DNA from: Sulfitobacter sabulilitoris
GTDB taxonomy: Bacteria; Pseudomonadota; Alphaproteobacteria; Rhodobacterales; Rhodobacteraceae
Assembly: GCF_005887615.1 (NCBI RefSeq)
Contig: NZ_VANS01000009.1
Coordinates: 1-54,586, forward strand
DNA: 54,586 nt
Direction of reading: 5' to 3'
The notes beneath the pieces were generated by a model, which was not told the origin of the DNA, did not search any database, and worked only from the letters and a program-made list of their open reading frames with translations. The translations under genes and the position numbers were made by a program. Shown here piece by piece: positions 1 through 7,810 of this stretch (its first letter is position 1; each line of letters opens with the position of its first letter).

Positions 1-299
1 GACGCTGCGGCGCGGGTCGACGCGGTCGATCGACCAGTTCCTGATCGGCGCGCTGGGGTTCGAGGAGCTGCTGGCGAGCAGCCCGGCGGAATACGTGGCG
101 CTGGCGCAGGGTCTGGCGCGCGACCCCGCCCGGCGCGCCGCCCTCGCCACGCGCCTGCGCCAGGCGGCGCGCAACCCGGTCTTCGTCGACAGCCCCGAGC
201 ATTCCCGGCGCATGCAGGCCGCCCTGGAAACCCTCATGCACTGGAAAAACACCTCAAACCCCCAAAACCACACACCAGACACACCATAAATCGCGCTGG
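1..299. repeat. Left arm of a 299-bp perfect terminal inverted repeat
   Basis: Bases 1-299 are the reverse complement of 54288-54586. Identity runs from the window edge to nine bases past the stop codon of the embedded gene and then breaks (C at 300 against G on the complement of 54287). The repeat reaches the edge on both sides, so its true length is unknown. It carries the last 95 codons of a glycosyltransferase gene. No transposase or IS-like end was seen, so I read it as a duplicated gene end, not an insertion sequence. It may also be why the contig stops here. Confidence 0.9.
2..289 (+). CDS. Partial TPR/SPINDLY-family glycosyltransferase, C-terminal end
   Basis: The open frame enters from the left edge in frame 2, so the start is outside the window. 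The visible 95 residues include an LLASSPAEYVALA stretch, an LARDPARRAAL stretch and an LRQAARNPVFVDSPEHSRRM stretch. These resemble the C-terminal tail of O-GlcNAc-transferase-like (GT41) bacterial glycosyltransferases, where an 'SPEEYVALALxLAxDPxRLAALRxxLR' pattern follows the sugar-nucleotide site. The tail ends in a short Asn/Pro/Thr-rich stretch. An identical copy lies at 54298-54585 on the other strand. The family call rests on the tail alone. Confidence 0.6.
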   Translation, partial: TLRRGSTRSIDQFLIGALGFEELLASSPAEYVALAQGLARDPARRAALATRLRQAARNPVFVDSPEHSRRMQAALETLMHWKNTSNPQNHTPDTP

Positions 300-350
300 C
301 CAAGACTGCGCGATCAGCCTAAGTCATCCTGTGTTGCGCAAGGAGAAAAG

Positions 351-1190
351 ATGATGACACAAAAGCCCGCGATATCGCCCGAGGACAACGCACCGCAAAA
401 GGTGATCTTTGTCGGCGGCGCTCCCCGGTCGGGTACCAGTGTGACTCACGCGCTTTTGTGCACGGCCGAGGCGTGCAACCGCTATCATCCGGAGATCAGC
501 TTTGTGCGTCCGGTGCTGGAATCCTATTCCGTCGGCCTGGAGAAGTGGCAGGCTCATACCTACTGTTTCTTCAAGGAGCCGCATCATTTCAAGCTGCATG
601 TGCGCAAGCTGTTGCATCAGCAAATGGCCCATATCGCCAAGGTGCTGTCCAATCCCCGGGTGCTCTGTGTCAAGGACCCGCTGCTGACGCCATATTTTCC
701 CGCCATGCGCGAGGTTCTGGGCTGGCCGTCCCAATACGTGACGGTCCTGCGCCATCCTCACAACGTCATACGGTCCTTGCAGGAAGTGGTCGAACGCAGG
801 GGCGGCGAGTTCGGCAGGGGGCTGATCGACTTTGCGGTTCATGACTACATGAACAGCTATGCCCATCTCGAAGATCCGGCATTGGAAGGATCGCTTTTGT
901 GCCTGCGCTACGAAGATCTCAACGAGCCTGAAACGATCGAGGCGTTGCGTGATTTCACCGGATTGCCGGGCATCAACCCGAATTCGATCTGGAAAAACAA
1001 CAAGGGCCGCGAGTACACGCCGACGCCCCAGGAGCAGGCCGACCCGTGGTTTTCGCCCAAATACCACCGGCCCATCGACACCCAAAGCCGGTTGTCACCG
1101 CTGGCGCCGCATATTCGCGATGTCGTGAACGATGTCTGCGGTCCGATCATGGCCGATTACGGCTATGGTCCCGACGGCAGTTTCGACTGA
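351..1190 (+). CDS. Sulfotransferase family protein
   Basis: A 279-residue protein that probably transfers sulfate from PAPS to a carbohydrate or other surface acceptor. The N-terminus carries a 5'-phosphosulfate-binding loop (GGAPRSGTS, residues 22-30) and a later LRHPHNVIRSLQE segment matches the 3'-phosphate-binding motif (RxPxxxxxS type). Length fits single-domain bacterial sulfotransferases. The ATG at 351 follows an AAGGAG site at 340-345 with good spacing. A second codon (ATG at 354) is also possible. It lies alone between the truncated glycosyltransferase and the RTX gene. With the second sulfotransferase at 24753 it suggests a sulfated polysaccharide. The acceptor is not predictable from sequence. 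Confidence 0.8.
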   Translation: MMTQKPAISPEDNAPQKVIFVGGAPRSGTSVTHALLCTAEACNRYHPEISFVRPVLESYSVGLEKWQAHTYCFFKEPHHFKLHVRKLLHQQMAHIAKVLSNPRVLCVKDPLLTPYFPAMREVLGWPSQYVTVLRHPHNVIRSLQEVVERRGGEFGRGLIDFAVHDYMNSYAHLEDPALEGSLLCLRYEDLNEPETIEALRDFTGLPGINPNSIWKNNKGREYTPTPQEQADPWFSPKYHRPIDTQSRLSPLAPHIRDVVNDVCGPIMADYGYGPDGSFD

Positions 1191-1292
1191 CCTCGAAGAC
1201 CGGTCCACAAGCGGCGAAATTCAATTGTATTGTTCCGATTTGCCCCGGTTCTGCCACAGTGCGGCTAAGGTCCATTAAGGCCGTTTCCCTAT

Positions 1293-1324
1293 CTTTTCCC
1301 GTGCACGGGGGTGCGTGGGAAAAG
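1293..1324 (+). promoter_or_regulatory. Strong leader hairpin overlapping the ribosome-binding site of the RTX gene
   Basis: CTTTTCCC at 1293-1300 pairs perfectly with GGGAAAAG at 1317-1324. The stem continues inward with GTGCAC (1301-1306) against GTGCGT (1311-1316), including two G-U pairs, to a GGGG loop at 1307-1310, about 14 base pairs in all. The 3' arm overlaps the AAAGGAAG ribosome-binding site (1321-1328) of the ATG at 1336. No T-run follows, so it is not a typical terminator on the plus strand. A role in translation control is inference. Confidence 0.5.
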
Positions 1325-1335
1325 GAAGTTGTAGG

Positions 1336-4179
1336 ATGGTCGGCTTGCGCTATGTGGCGACGCTTTCGGGCGACGCCGCGCCATTTTCACTGGGCATCAC
1401 GGATCTGGAAATCGCGACGATCGGCGATGGCGTGCAGCTTTACGCGACCAACCGCTCCGATGGCGGATTAAGCGCTTTCGACATCTCGTCTGTCGAGGCG
1501 CCGGTGCTCTTGTCCCAACAGGATTTCCGGTCCGGTGTCACGCATCTGGCCACGCCGCAGATATCGATCCTGCACAGCGATGGCGGCCCTTTCATCCTGC
1601 CGGTGGGCATGACCCAGTCTTATGCGGCGGCCTACATGCTGGGGGACAGCGGCGAGATCGGGGCCCAGATGCGGTTTGCATCGCAGACGCCGCCGCCGAC
1701 CGACCTGATCGCGCTGACCGAGGTCACGACCGGACCGCACACCTATATCGTCGCCGCACGGTCGGGCATGGCGGTGCCGTCCGTCTATGAAATCGGCGCG
1801 GACCAGCAGTTGAACCTGGTCAGTGTCGCGCAGGGCCAGACATCGGGGTCGGATCTGACGGGGCTGACGGGCATCACGCTGGGCGGCGGCCATTATGTGC
1901 TTGGCGTTTCTCCCGTCGGGAACCGGATCACCAGCTACCGGGTCGGGAACGACGGCCAGATTTCCGAGGTGGCCACCCTCGACAGCCTGACGAGCGGCCT
2001 GGGGTTCGACACGCCTCATGTGGTGTCGGCCGTGGCGGTCGGCGGTGTCGGCTATGCGGTTCTCGGCAGCGCGGGCAGTTCTTCGCTGACGGTGCTGCGG
2101 ATCGGGGCCGACGGCAGGATGCAGCCGGTGGAGCATGTGGTCGATAACCTGCACACCCGCTTTCAGGGGGTCTCGGCGCTCGAGACATTCACGCTGGAGG
2201 ACCGGGTTTTCGTACTGGCCGGGGGCGCGGATGACGGTGTCAGCGTCATGAGCCTGCTGCCCGACGGGCGCCTGATCCATCTGTCCACGCTGGCCGATAC
2301 CGATGCGACGACCCTGCAGAATGTCACGGCGATTGCCGCAGGCTGGGCGGGGGGGCAGGCCCAGGTTTTCGTAACCAGCGAAACCGAGGCGGGGATTTCC
2401 CGCTTCGCGTTGGACCTGGGGGATATCGGCCTGACCCGGCAGGGCGGCAGCGGCCCGGTTGCGGGCACGGCGCAGGCCGATGTGCTGATGGCGGGCGCAG
2501 ACACCACCGCGCTGAACGGCGGCGCGGGCGGCGATATCCTCGTTGCGGCGGGGCAGGCGGGCGGCGCCTTGCAGATGTCGGGTGGCGCGGGGCAGGACAT
2601 CTTCGTGGCGGCCCACAACGGGCAGGTCCTGACCATCATGGATTACCAGCCGGGCCTCGATCAGCTGGACCTCAGCCTGTTTCCCATGCTGCGCAGCATG
2701 CAGCAACTGCAGATCGAATCCACCGGGCGGGGCGCCCGGCTCGAGTTCGGCGACACGGTCATCGAGGTCGTGACACAGGCGGGCCGCCCGCTCGATGCCG
2801 CCCATTTCACCGATGCGAACGGTCTGGCGCTGACCCGGTACAGCCCGCCGTCCGAGCCGGACCAGCTGACCGGAACCGACGCCGGGAACCTTCTGGAACT
2901 GGGGGCGGGGGGCGGATCGGCTTTCGGTCTGGGGGGCGACGACACGATCACCAGCAGTTGGGGAGATGCCTATATCGGGGGCGGCGCGGGCAACGACCTG
3001 ATCGTGGGCGGGGCGGGCAACAACCTGATCTATACGGGCACCGGCAGCGACACGGTTCAGGGCGGCACCGGCGCCGACAAGATCCACGGGGCCGGCGGCC
3101 CGAACCGGCTGTTCGGCAACGACGGCAACGACTGGATTTCCGGGGGCGCGGCCGGGGATGGCATCGCCGGGGGTGCGGGCAACGACAGCCTGTATGGCGG
3201 GGCGGGCAACGACGCGATCTACCTGGGGCTTGGCGACGATATCGCGGGCGGGGGCGCGGGCAACGACCTGATCGTGGGCGGGGCGGGCAGCAACCTGATC
3301 TATACGGGCACCGGCAGCGACACGGTTCAGGGCGGCACCGGCGCCGACAAGATCCACGGGGCCGGCGGCCCGAACCGGCTGTTCGGCAATGACGGCAACG
3401 ATTGGATTTCCGGGGGCGCGGCCGGGGATGGCATCGCCGGGGGTGCGGGCAACGACAGCCTGTATGGCGGGGCGGGCAACGACGCGATCTACCTGGGGCT
3501 TGGCGACGATATCGCGGGCGGGGGCGCGGGCAACGACCTGATCGTGGGCGGGGCGGGCAACAACCTGATCTATACGGGCACCGGCAGCGACACGGTTCAG
3601 GGCGGCACCGGCGCCGACAAGATCCACGGGGCCGGCGGCCCGAACCGGCTGTTCGGCAACGACGGCAACGATTGGATTTCCGGGGGCGCGGCCGGGGATG
3701 GCATCGCCGGGGGTGCGGGCAACGACAGCCTGTATGGCGGGGCGGGCAACGACGCGATCTACCTGGGGCTTGGCGACGATGTCGCGGGCGGGGGCGCAGG
3801 CAACGACCTGATCGTGGGCGGGGCGGGCAGCAACCTGATTTACGGCGGCGCCGGGGACGATACCGTTCATGCCGGGGCCGGCCGCGATGTCATCACCGGC
3901 GGTCCGGGGGCGGATGTCTTTGTGTTCGCCTCTGCCGCGCAGGCCGGCGTCGGGGCCGGTCGCGACGTGATCACCGACTTTACCGCGGGCATCGACAAGA
4001 TCGACCTCAGCGCGCTGAACCTGACCTTTGTCGGCACGGCGGAGTTCAGCGGCACGAACCAGGAACTGGGGTGTGTCGCCAACTATGTCATAGGCGACAT
4101 CGATGCGGACGGACAGAATGATTTCGCCATCGAACTTTGGGGCGGAGTGACGCTGACGGAGGATGATTTCATTCTCTAG
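1336..4179 (+). CDS. RTX calcium-binding protein with N-terminal propeller-like domain
   Basis: A 947-residue secreted-type protein. The first ~370 residues contain repeated YxVGxDGxI/LxxxxTL-like strands resembling a lactonase-type beta-propeller. Residues ~500-850 are glycine- and aspartate-rich GGxGxDxUx nonapeptides that should fold into a calcium-loaded beta-roll. The end (DVFVFASAAQ, then a VITDF..G.DKIDLS segment and a terminal DDFIL) matches the C-terminal module of serralysins and other type I secretion substrates. No Sec signal peptide is visible. I prefer the ATG at 1336 because of the AAAGGAAG site at 1321-1328; an upstream GTG at 1315 would add seven residues. The repeat region is built from 270-bp near-identical units. 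No HlyB/HlyD-type exporter is nearby. Likely a matrix or adhesion protein. Confidence 0.85.
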   Translation: MVGLRYVATLSGDAAPFSLGITDLEIATIGDGVQLYATNRSDGGLSAFDISSVEAPVLLSQQDFRSGVTHLATPQISILHSDGGPFILPVGMTQSYAAAYMLGDSGEIGAQMRFASQTPPPTDLIALTEVTTGPHTYIVAARSGMAVPSVYEIGADQQLNLVSVAQGQTSGSDLTGLTGITLGGGHYVLGVSPVGNRITSYRVGNDGQISEVATLDSLTSGLGFDTPHVVSAVAVGGVGYAVLGSAGSSSLTVLRIGADGRMQPVEHVVDNLHTRFQGVSALETFTLEDRVFVLAGGADDGVSVMSLLPDGRLIHLSTLADTDATTLQNVTAIAAGWAGGQAQVFVTSETEAGISRFALDLGDIGLTRQGGSGPVAGTAQADVLMAGADTTALNGGAGGDILVAAGQAGGALQMSGGAGQDIFVAAHNGQVLTIMDYQPGLDQLDLSLFPMLRSMQQLQIESTGRGARLEFGDTVIEVVTQAGRPLDAAHFTDANGLALTRYSPPSEPDQLTGTDAGNLLELGAGGGSAFGLGGDDTITSSWGDAYIGGGAGNDLIVGGAGNNLIYTGTGSDTVQGGTGADKIHGAGGPNRLFGNDGNDWISGGAAGDGIAGGAGNDSLYGGAGNDAIYLGLGDDIAGGGAGNDLIVGGAGSNLIYTGTGSDTVQGGTGADKIHGAGGPNRLFGNDGNDWISGGAAGDGIAGGAGNDSLYGGAGNDAIYLGLGDDIAGGGAGNDLIVGGAGNNLIYTGTGSDTVQGGTGADKIHGAGGPNRLFGNDGNDWISGGAAGDGIAGGAGNDSLYGGAGNDAIYLGLGDDVAGGGAGNDLIVGGAGSNLIYGGAGDDTVHAGAGRDVITGGPGADVFVFASAAQAGVGAGRDVITDFTAGIDKIDLSALNLTFVGTAEFSGTNQELGCVANYVIGDIDADGQNDFAIELWGGVTLTEDDFIL
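2983..3839 (+). repeat. Three near-identical 270-bp tandem repeats plus a partial fourth
   Basis: Units begin at 2983, 3253 and 3523, and a broken copy runs 3793-3839. Each encodes 90 residues with the order GGGAGNDLIVGGAG, IYTGTGSDTVQGGTGAD, GPNRLFGNDGNDWISGG and IYLGLGDD. Copies differ at only a few bases (for example AAC/AGC at the NN/SN position and C/T at 3390), far fewer than ordinary RTX repeats, which points to recent duplication or gene conversion. Copy number may be wrong if assembled from short reads. Confidence 0.93.
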
Positions 4180-4182
4180 GCA

Positions 4183-4197
4183 AACCCGTGCCGGGTT
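4183..4197 (+). terminator. Possible weak terminator hairpin after the RTX gene
   Basis: AACCCG (4183-4188), loop TGC, CGGGTT (4192-4197) lies three bases after the stop codon at 4179. No T-run follows, so intrinsic termination is doubtful. It may only protect the 3' end. Confidence 0.3.
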
Positions 4198-4289
4198 GCG
4201 CAGGAGGGGGGTTTCTGGCACCTCCGTCTGTGTTGCTTGAGATGCGGACGGCAGATCAATGCAGGATTAAAAATATGGATTGATCGAAC

Positions 4290-6599
4290 ATGCCAGTTGA
4301 GCGACCCGCCGTTAGTGTTCTGATGCTGTGCTTCAACGAGGCCGTCTTTATCCGGCGCGCGGTCCGGTCCGTCCTGGCACAGACATATTCGGGACAGATC
4401 GAGATCGTTCTGGTCGATGACGGGTCTTCCGACGGCAGCGCCGGAATTCTGCGCGAGGAACTGCGCCTGGCCGCCCGCGACACTGTCACGCTCAAGGTCA
4501 TCACCAACGCGGCCCCGACAGGCAATGCGGATGCCTTTGTCGCCGGCCTGGAAGCGGCCCGCGGGCGGTTTTACCATGTGCTCGACTGTGACGACTACTG
4601 GATCGATCCGGACAAGCTGCTGATGCAGGTCAATCTGCTCGAGGCCCGGCCGGAGCTGGCCGGGGTGGCGCACCGGACCATCGTGCGCAACCAGATCGAC
4701 CGCACCGAAAGCTTTCACCCCGAGCAGGAGCCGGCGAAGAACATCCTCACCTTCGAGGACCTGGCGGTCGACGGGATCTATTTCCACACCAGCGCGATGC
4801 TGTATCGCAACGATTTCTACCAGCCGCAGACAGACAGCGTTTCGGTGCCCGACATCTTTCACGAAGTGCGTGGCGATACGATCCGGCTGTATGTTCATGC
4901 GACGCGCGGGCCCATCCTTTACGTCGCGCAAAGCATGTCTGTCTATGACGACCACGGCGGGGGGATCTGGACCTCGCTGGACTGGCCGGGCAAGCAGGCG
5001 CTGCTGCGCAACCTGTATGACAGGATGGCCAAGCGGGGCTATCTGGCCGGGATGGGAGACGCCCGGGCAACGAGCTATCTGACCCAGCGCCTGACCGAGA
5101 TCGCGGCCTATACGCCCACCACCCTGCGGCCGGTATCGCTCTATCCTGCGCAGGTATCCGTGTCGCCCCGCTACCGGCTGACGAACATCAGCCACATCGG
5201 CAGCCTGCGCGACATGGAAATCCAGATGGATACCCTGGTGCAGGAATCCCACTACGAGGATGCCCTGCAACTGCTGCAGCGGTTGCTCACGGCGGTCGCC
5301 TATGACCGCAACCTGGCACGGACGGGCACGCACCGCCGGATCGCCAGCTTCGAGGTGGATTGGCAATGTGCCCGGCTGGGCGAGATGATCGGGGCCAAGT
5401 ACAATGTCCTGCCGCAGGCGCCCGCGGGCGATGACGAGGGGCCGGTGGTCTTTGTCGTCTCCGGCGTCGTGGACGACCAGGAAGGTCTGTGGCAGGAAAC
5501 CCGCGACATTCTTGCCCTGTATCAGGGGCGGCGCCCGATCAAGATCATGTCGACCGAACTGCTTCCCAGCTCTCCGGCGCTGTGCGACATGCTGCGCGAG
5601 GAGGGGATCGAGGTGATGTGCAACAACGACACCCTGTCCGAAGCAAAGGTCGCCTGGGTGATGTGGCACCTGGCCCGGCAGGGGCCGTCACAGGTTTTCG
5701 TGAACCCTGCCCGGAACGACGTGGCCCTTTTGGCCGGTCTGCGGCGCGAACATGCATCGCGGATCCATCTTCTTACGGCCCTGGGCACCGGCTTTGCCCT
5801 GGGGCGCCTGAGCCAGGTGATCGACGGTTTCGTGGCGCGTCGCCCCTATGACCTTGCATATTATGCCAAGATCGCACCGGGCCGCGAGATTGCCCATGTT
5901 CCGTCCTATCCGCGCAAGGGCCGGATCGAGCCGCTGGCGCCGCTGTCGACCGATCCGCTGGTCAGCGTGACGGTCTGCACCGATCCGCGCAATATCGAAC
6001 AGATCTATGACTACAGCTTTGACCGGGCGATTCCGGCGGTGCTGGAGTCGGGCGTGGCGCGGCATATCCACGTCGGAGAGCTGTCGGATGCCACGATCAA
6101 CCGGATCCGCAAGGCGCTGGCGCTGAAGGGTCTGCCGCCAGAGGCGTTCGAGGTGCACCCCCACCCCGACGACCTGGCCACCTTCCTGCGCGACTGCGGC
6201 GCATCGGTGTTCCTACAGGTTTTCCCGGTGCCCGAGCATCGCCCGATGCAGGCCGCCCTGGCGGCCGGTCTGCCGACCGTGCTGCATTACGGCTATCTGC
6301 ATCCGATGCTGGCGCTGGATGACATGTGCTATCCCGGTGCGCCGATCTGGGGCACCATCGGAGAGCTGTGCGCCATCCTGCGCGGCATAGATGACGCATG
6401 GCTGGCCGATCAGAGGGCGGGGATCGAGGCGCATCTTGCCCGCTTCGGATCCGCGGAGGCCGTCCTGAACGATCTTGGCGAAGGGCTGATGGCCGCTGTT
6501 CCGCAGGATCGGATCCCCGAGATCGCGGTGCCTGAAACGCACCACGAATTGCGCCGCCTGCTGACGGAACTGATGGGGCGGACGGTTTTCAAAAGCTGA
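4290..6599 (+). CDS. Large glycosyltransferase with N-terminal GT2 domain
   Basis: A 769-residue enzyme. Residues ~8-220 are a GT-A fold GT2 domain: VSVLMLCFNEAVFIRRAV start, VDDGSSDGS for nucleotide-sugar binding, and LDCDDYW where the metal-binding DxD is expected. Residues ~370-740 form a second domain (VVFVVSGVVDD, then LLTALGTGFALGRLSQVIDGF, and a late GLPTVLHYGYLHPM segment) that looks like a GT-B-type or related domain but was not assigned to a family. A middle helical segment (~300-360) joins them. It is a soluble cytoplasmic enzyme with no clear membrane segment. It stands alone, 110 bp after the RTX gene, and probably adds one or two sugars of the local polysaccharide. The ATG at 4290 has only a weak ribosome site. 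Confidence 0.75.
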   Translation: MPVERPAVSVLMLCFNEAVFIRRAVRSVLAQTYSGQIEIVLVDDGSSDGSAGILREELRLAARDTVTLKVITNAAPTGNADAFVAGLEAARGRFYHVLDCDDYWIDPDKLLMQVNLLEARPELAGVAHRTIVRNQIDRTESFHPEQEPAKNILTFEDLAVDGIYFHTSAMLYRNDFYQPQTDSVSVPDIFHEVRGDTIRLYVHATRGPILYVAQSMSVYDDHGGGIWTSLDWPGKQALLRNLYDRMAKRGYLAGMGDARATSYLTQRLTEIAAYTPTTLRPVSLYPAQVSVSPRYRLTNISHIGSLRDMEIQMDTLVQESHYEDALQLLQRLLTAVAYDRNLARTGTHRRIASFEVDWQCARLGEMIGAKYNVLPQAPAGDDEGPVVFVVSGVVDDQEGLWQETRDILALYQGRRPIKIMSTELLPSSPALCDMLREEGIEVMCNNDTLSEAKVAWVMWHLARQGPSQVFVNPARNDVALLAGLRREHASRIHLLTALGTGFALGRLSQVIDGFVARRPYDLAYYAKIAPGREIAHVPSYPRKGRIEPLAPLSTDPLVSVTVCTDPRNIEQIYDYSFDRAIPAVLESGVARHIHVGELSDATINRIRKALALKGLPPEAFEVHPHPDDLATFLRDCGASVFLQVFPVPEHRPMQAALAAGLPTVLHYGYLHPMLALDDMCYPGAPIWGTIGELCAILRGIDDAWLADQRAGIEAHLARFGSAEAVLNDLGEGLMAAVPQDRIPEIAVPETHHELRRLLTELMGRTVFKS

Positions 6600-6779
6600 C
6601 AGGGCGCCGCGGGGCAGGCCGGCAAGGGTCTGCGCGGCGGTGCCGGCAGGGCTTACCCGGCCCAGGTTGTTATGTTAGACGCGGCCTGCATCACATGCTA
6701 AAGCCTGCGTCAAGATCTGTCGCCTTGCATCCTTTTCAAATTTTATAACGATATATCAGTAAGATAGAAAGACAAGACG
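6600..6779 (+). promoter_or_regulatory. AT-rich upstream region of the acyl cassette
   Basis: The 180 bases before the acyltransferase start GC-rich, with a GCCGGC dyad (6618 and ~6642) that could be a hairpin after the glycosyltransferase gene. They become strongly AT-rich at 6730-6770, unlike the surroundings. This is the likely promoter for the five-gene cassette 6780-10211. I could not fix a convincing -35/-10 pair: TTGCAT at 6725 and TATAAC at 6745 are spaced too closely. Confidence 0.35.
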
Positions 6780-7550
6780 ATGGAAAGCAGCCTGATTGAC
6801 CCCGCTGCCAAAATTGGCCGGAACGTCACGTTCGGCCACGGCGTCCGGGTCTATGGCAATGTCGAGATCGGCGACGATTGCCGGATCGGGGATTTCAGCG
6901 TGATCGGCCACCCGTCGGCGCAACCCGATACGGCGCAGCCGCTGCGCCTGGGGGCGGGCGCGACCATCCGGTCGCATGCCGTCCTCTACGAGGGGTCCGA
7001 CATCGGCCCGGCGCTGGAGACCGGGCATCACGTCGTGATCCGCGAACAGTCGATGATCGGCGAGAACCTGCGCCTTGGCAATTTTTCGGATATCGAGGGC
7101 GCCTGCCGGATCGGGGATTTCGTGCGCATGCACGGCTATGCCCATGTCGGGCGCAATGCCACCGTGGGCGATTTCGTCTGGCTGTTTTCGCTGACCACGC
7201 TGATGAACGATCCGCTGCCGCCGTCGCATCTGTCTGATCCGGTGACCATCGGGGATATGGCGACGGTCTGCGTGAATGCGCAGCTGATGCCGGGTGTGCA
7301 CGTCGGGCGGGGATCGTTCATCGCGTCGGGGGCGTCGGCGCATGGCATCATCCCGCCGGGGGTCATCGTGACCGGCCCGGACGGAGAAATCGCGGGCCCC
7401 GTGCGGTTCATGATGCATATGCAAAGCCGGACGCGCCACCCCTGGCCCCGCCATTTTACCGATGCCTATCCGACGCGGGTGCATGACCGGATCACCCGGC
7501 TGGCCGCAGAAATCGAAGCCGAAGCGGCAGCCGCCGCCCAGAATGACTGA
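6780..7550 (+). CDS. Left-handed beta-helix (hexapeptide) acyltransferase
   Basis: A 256-residue protein of the LpxA/WbbJ/acetyltransferase superfamily. Repeated [LIV]GxxxxxG-type turns (AKIGRNVTFGHGVRVYGNVEIGDDCRIGDFSVIG at the start, later NATVGDF, VTIGDMATVCVNAQLMPGVHVGRGSFIASGA) describe a left-handed beta-helix that would trimerise and place an acyl donor between subunits. A catalytic His could be in the HHVVIREQ segment or in the late SAHGIIPPG segment. It is the first gene of a run with an acyl carrier protein 10 bases downstream, so an acyl-ACP donor is more likely than acetyl-CoA; that is inference from context. The acceptor is probably a nucleotide-activated amino or hydroxy sugar. 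The ATG at 6780 has a weak ribosome site. Confidence 0.75.
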   Translation: MESSLIDPAAKIGRNVTFGHGVRVYGNVEIGDDCRIGDFSVIGHPSAQPDTAQPLRLGAGATIRSHAVLYEGSDIGPALETGHHVVIREQSMIGENLRLGNFSDIEGACRIGDFVRMHGYAHVGRNATVGDFVWLFSLTTLMNDPLPPSHLSDPVTIGDMATVCVNAQLMPGVHVGRGSFIASGASAHGIIPPGVIVTGPDGEIAGPVRFMMHMQSRTRHPWPRHFTDAYPTRVHDRITRLAAEIEAEAAAAAQND

Positions 7551-7560
7551 GGAATGTTTG

Positions 7561-7806
7561 ATGGACCGCAGTGAAATCCTGAACCTGATGAATACCGTGA
7601 TGACCAAACGGGGCCGCCCGACCCTGACGGACGAGGCGCAAGGCACCCGCGAGGCGGGTTTCCGCAGCCTCGATTTTTCCGAAACCGCGCTGCGCATCGA
7701 AACCAGGATCGGCCGCGAGCTGTCGTTTGACGCGGCCTCGATGCGCCGTATCGAAACCGTGCGCGACGTTCTGGATTTCTTCGAAGACGCCACCCGCGCG
7801 GCGTGA
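7561..7806 (+). CDS. Acyl carrier protein
   Basis: An 81-residue acidic helical protein with the length and layout of a type II acyl carrier protein. Ser36, in FRSLDFSE, sits where the 4'-phosphopantetheine serine lies in E. coli ACP (DSLD at 35-38). The usual Asp before the serine is replaced by Arg35. Helix I (EILNLMNTVM) and the C-terminal helix (VRDVLDFFEDA) are recognisable. The ATG at 7561 follows GAGGAA and starts 10 bases after the acyltransferase stop; an in-frame upstream ATG at 7462 would lie inside that gene and is not used. The acyl-AMP ligase starts four bases after its stop. It is probably dedicated to a surface-sugar acylation pathway. Confidence 0.78.
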   Translation: MDRSEILNLMNTVMTKRGRPTLTDEAQGTREAGFRSLDFSETALRIETRIGRELSFDAASMRRIETVRDVLDFFEDATRAA

Positions 7807-7810
7807 TCCG

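Noticed and set aside
1-299. Insertion-sequence ends
   Set aside because: The terminal repeat codes for a glycosyltransferase end; no transposase, target duplication or short IS-type inverted ends are visible.
1468-4221. 917-codon open frame on the minus strand opposite the first RTX gene
   Set aside because: It mirrors the repeat structure of the RTX gene, has no ribosome site and gives a low-complexity Ala/Arg/Val protein. Similar long mirror frames occur opposite the other RTX genes. They follow from GC-rich codon use.
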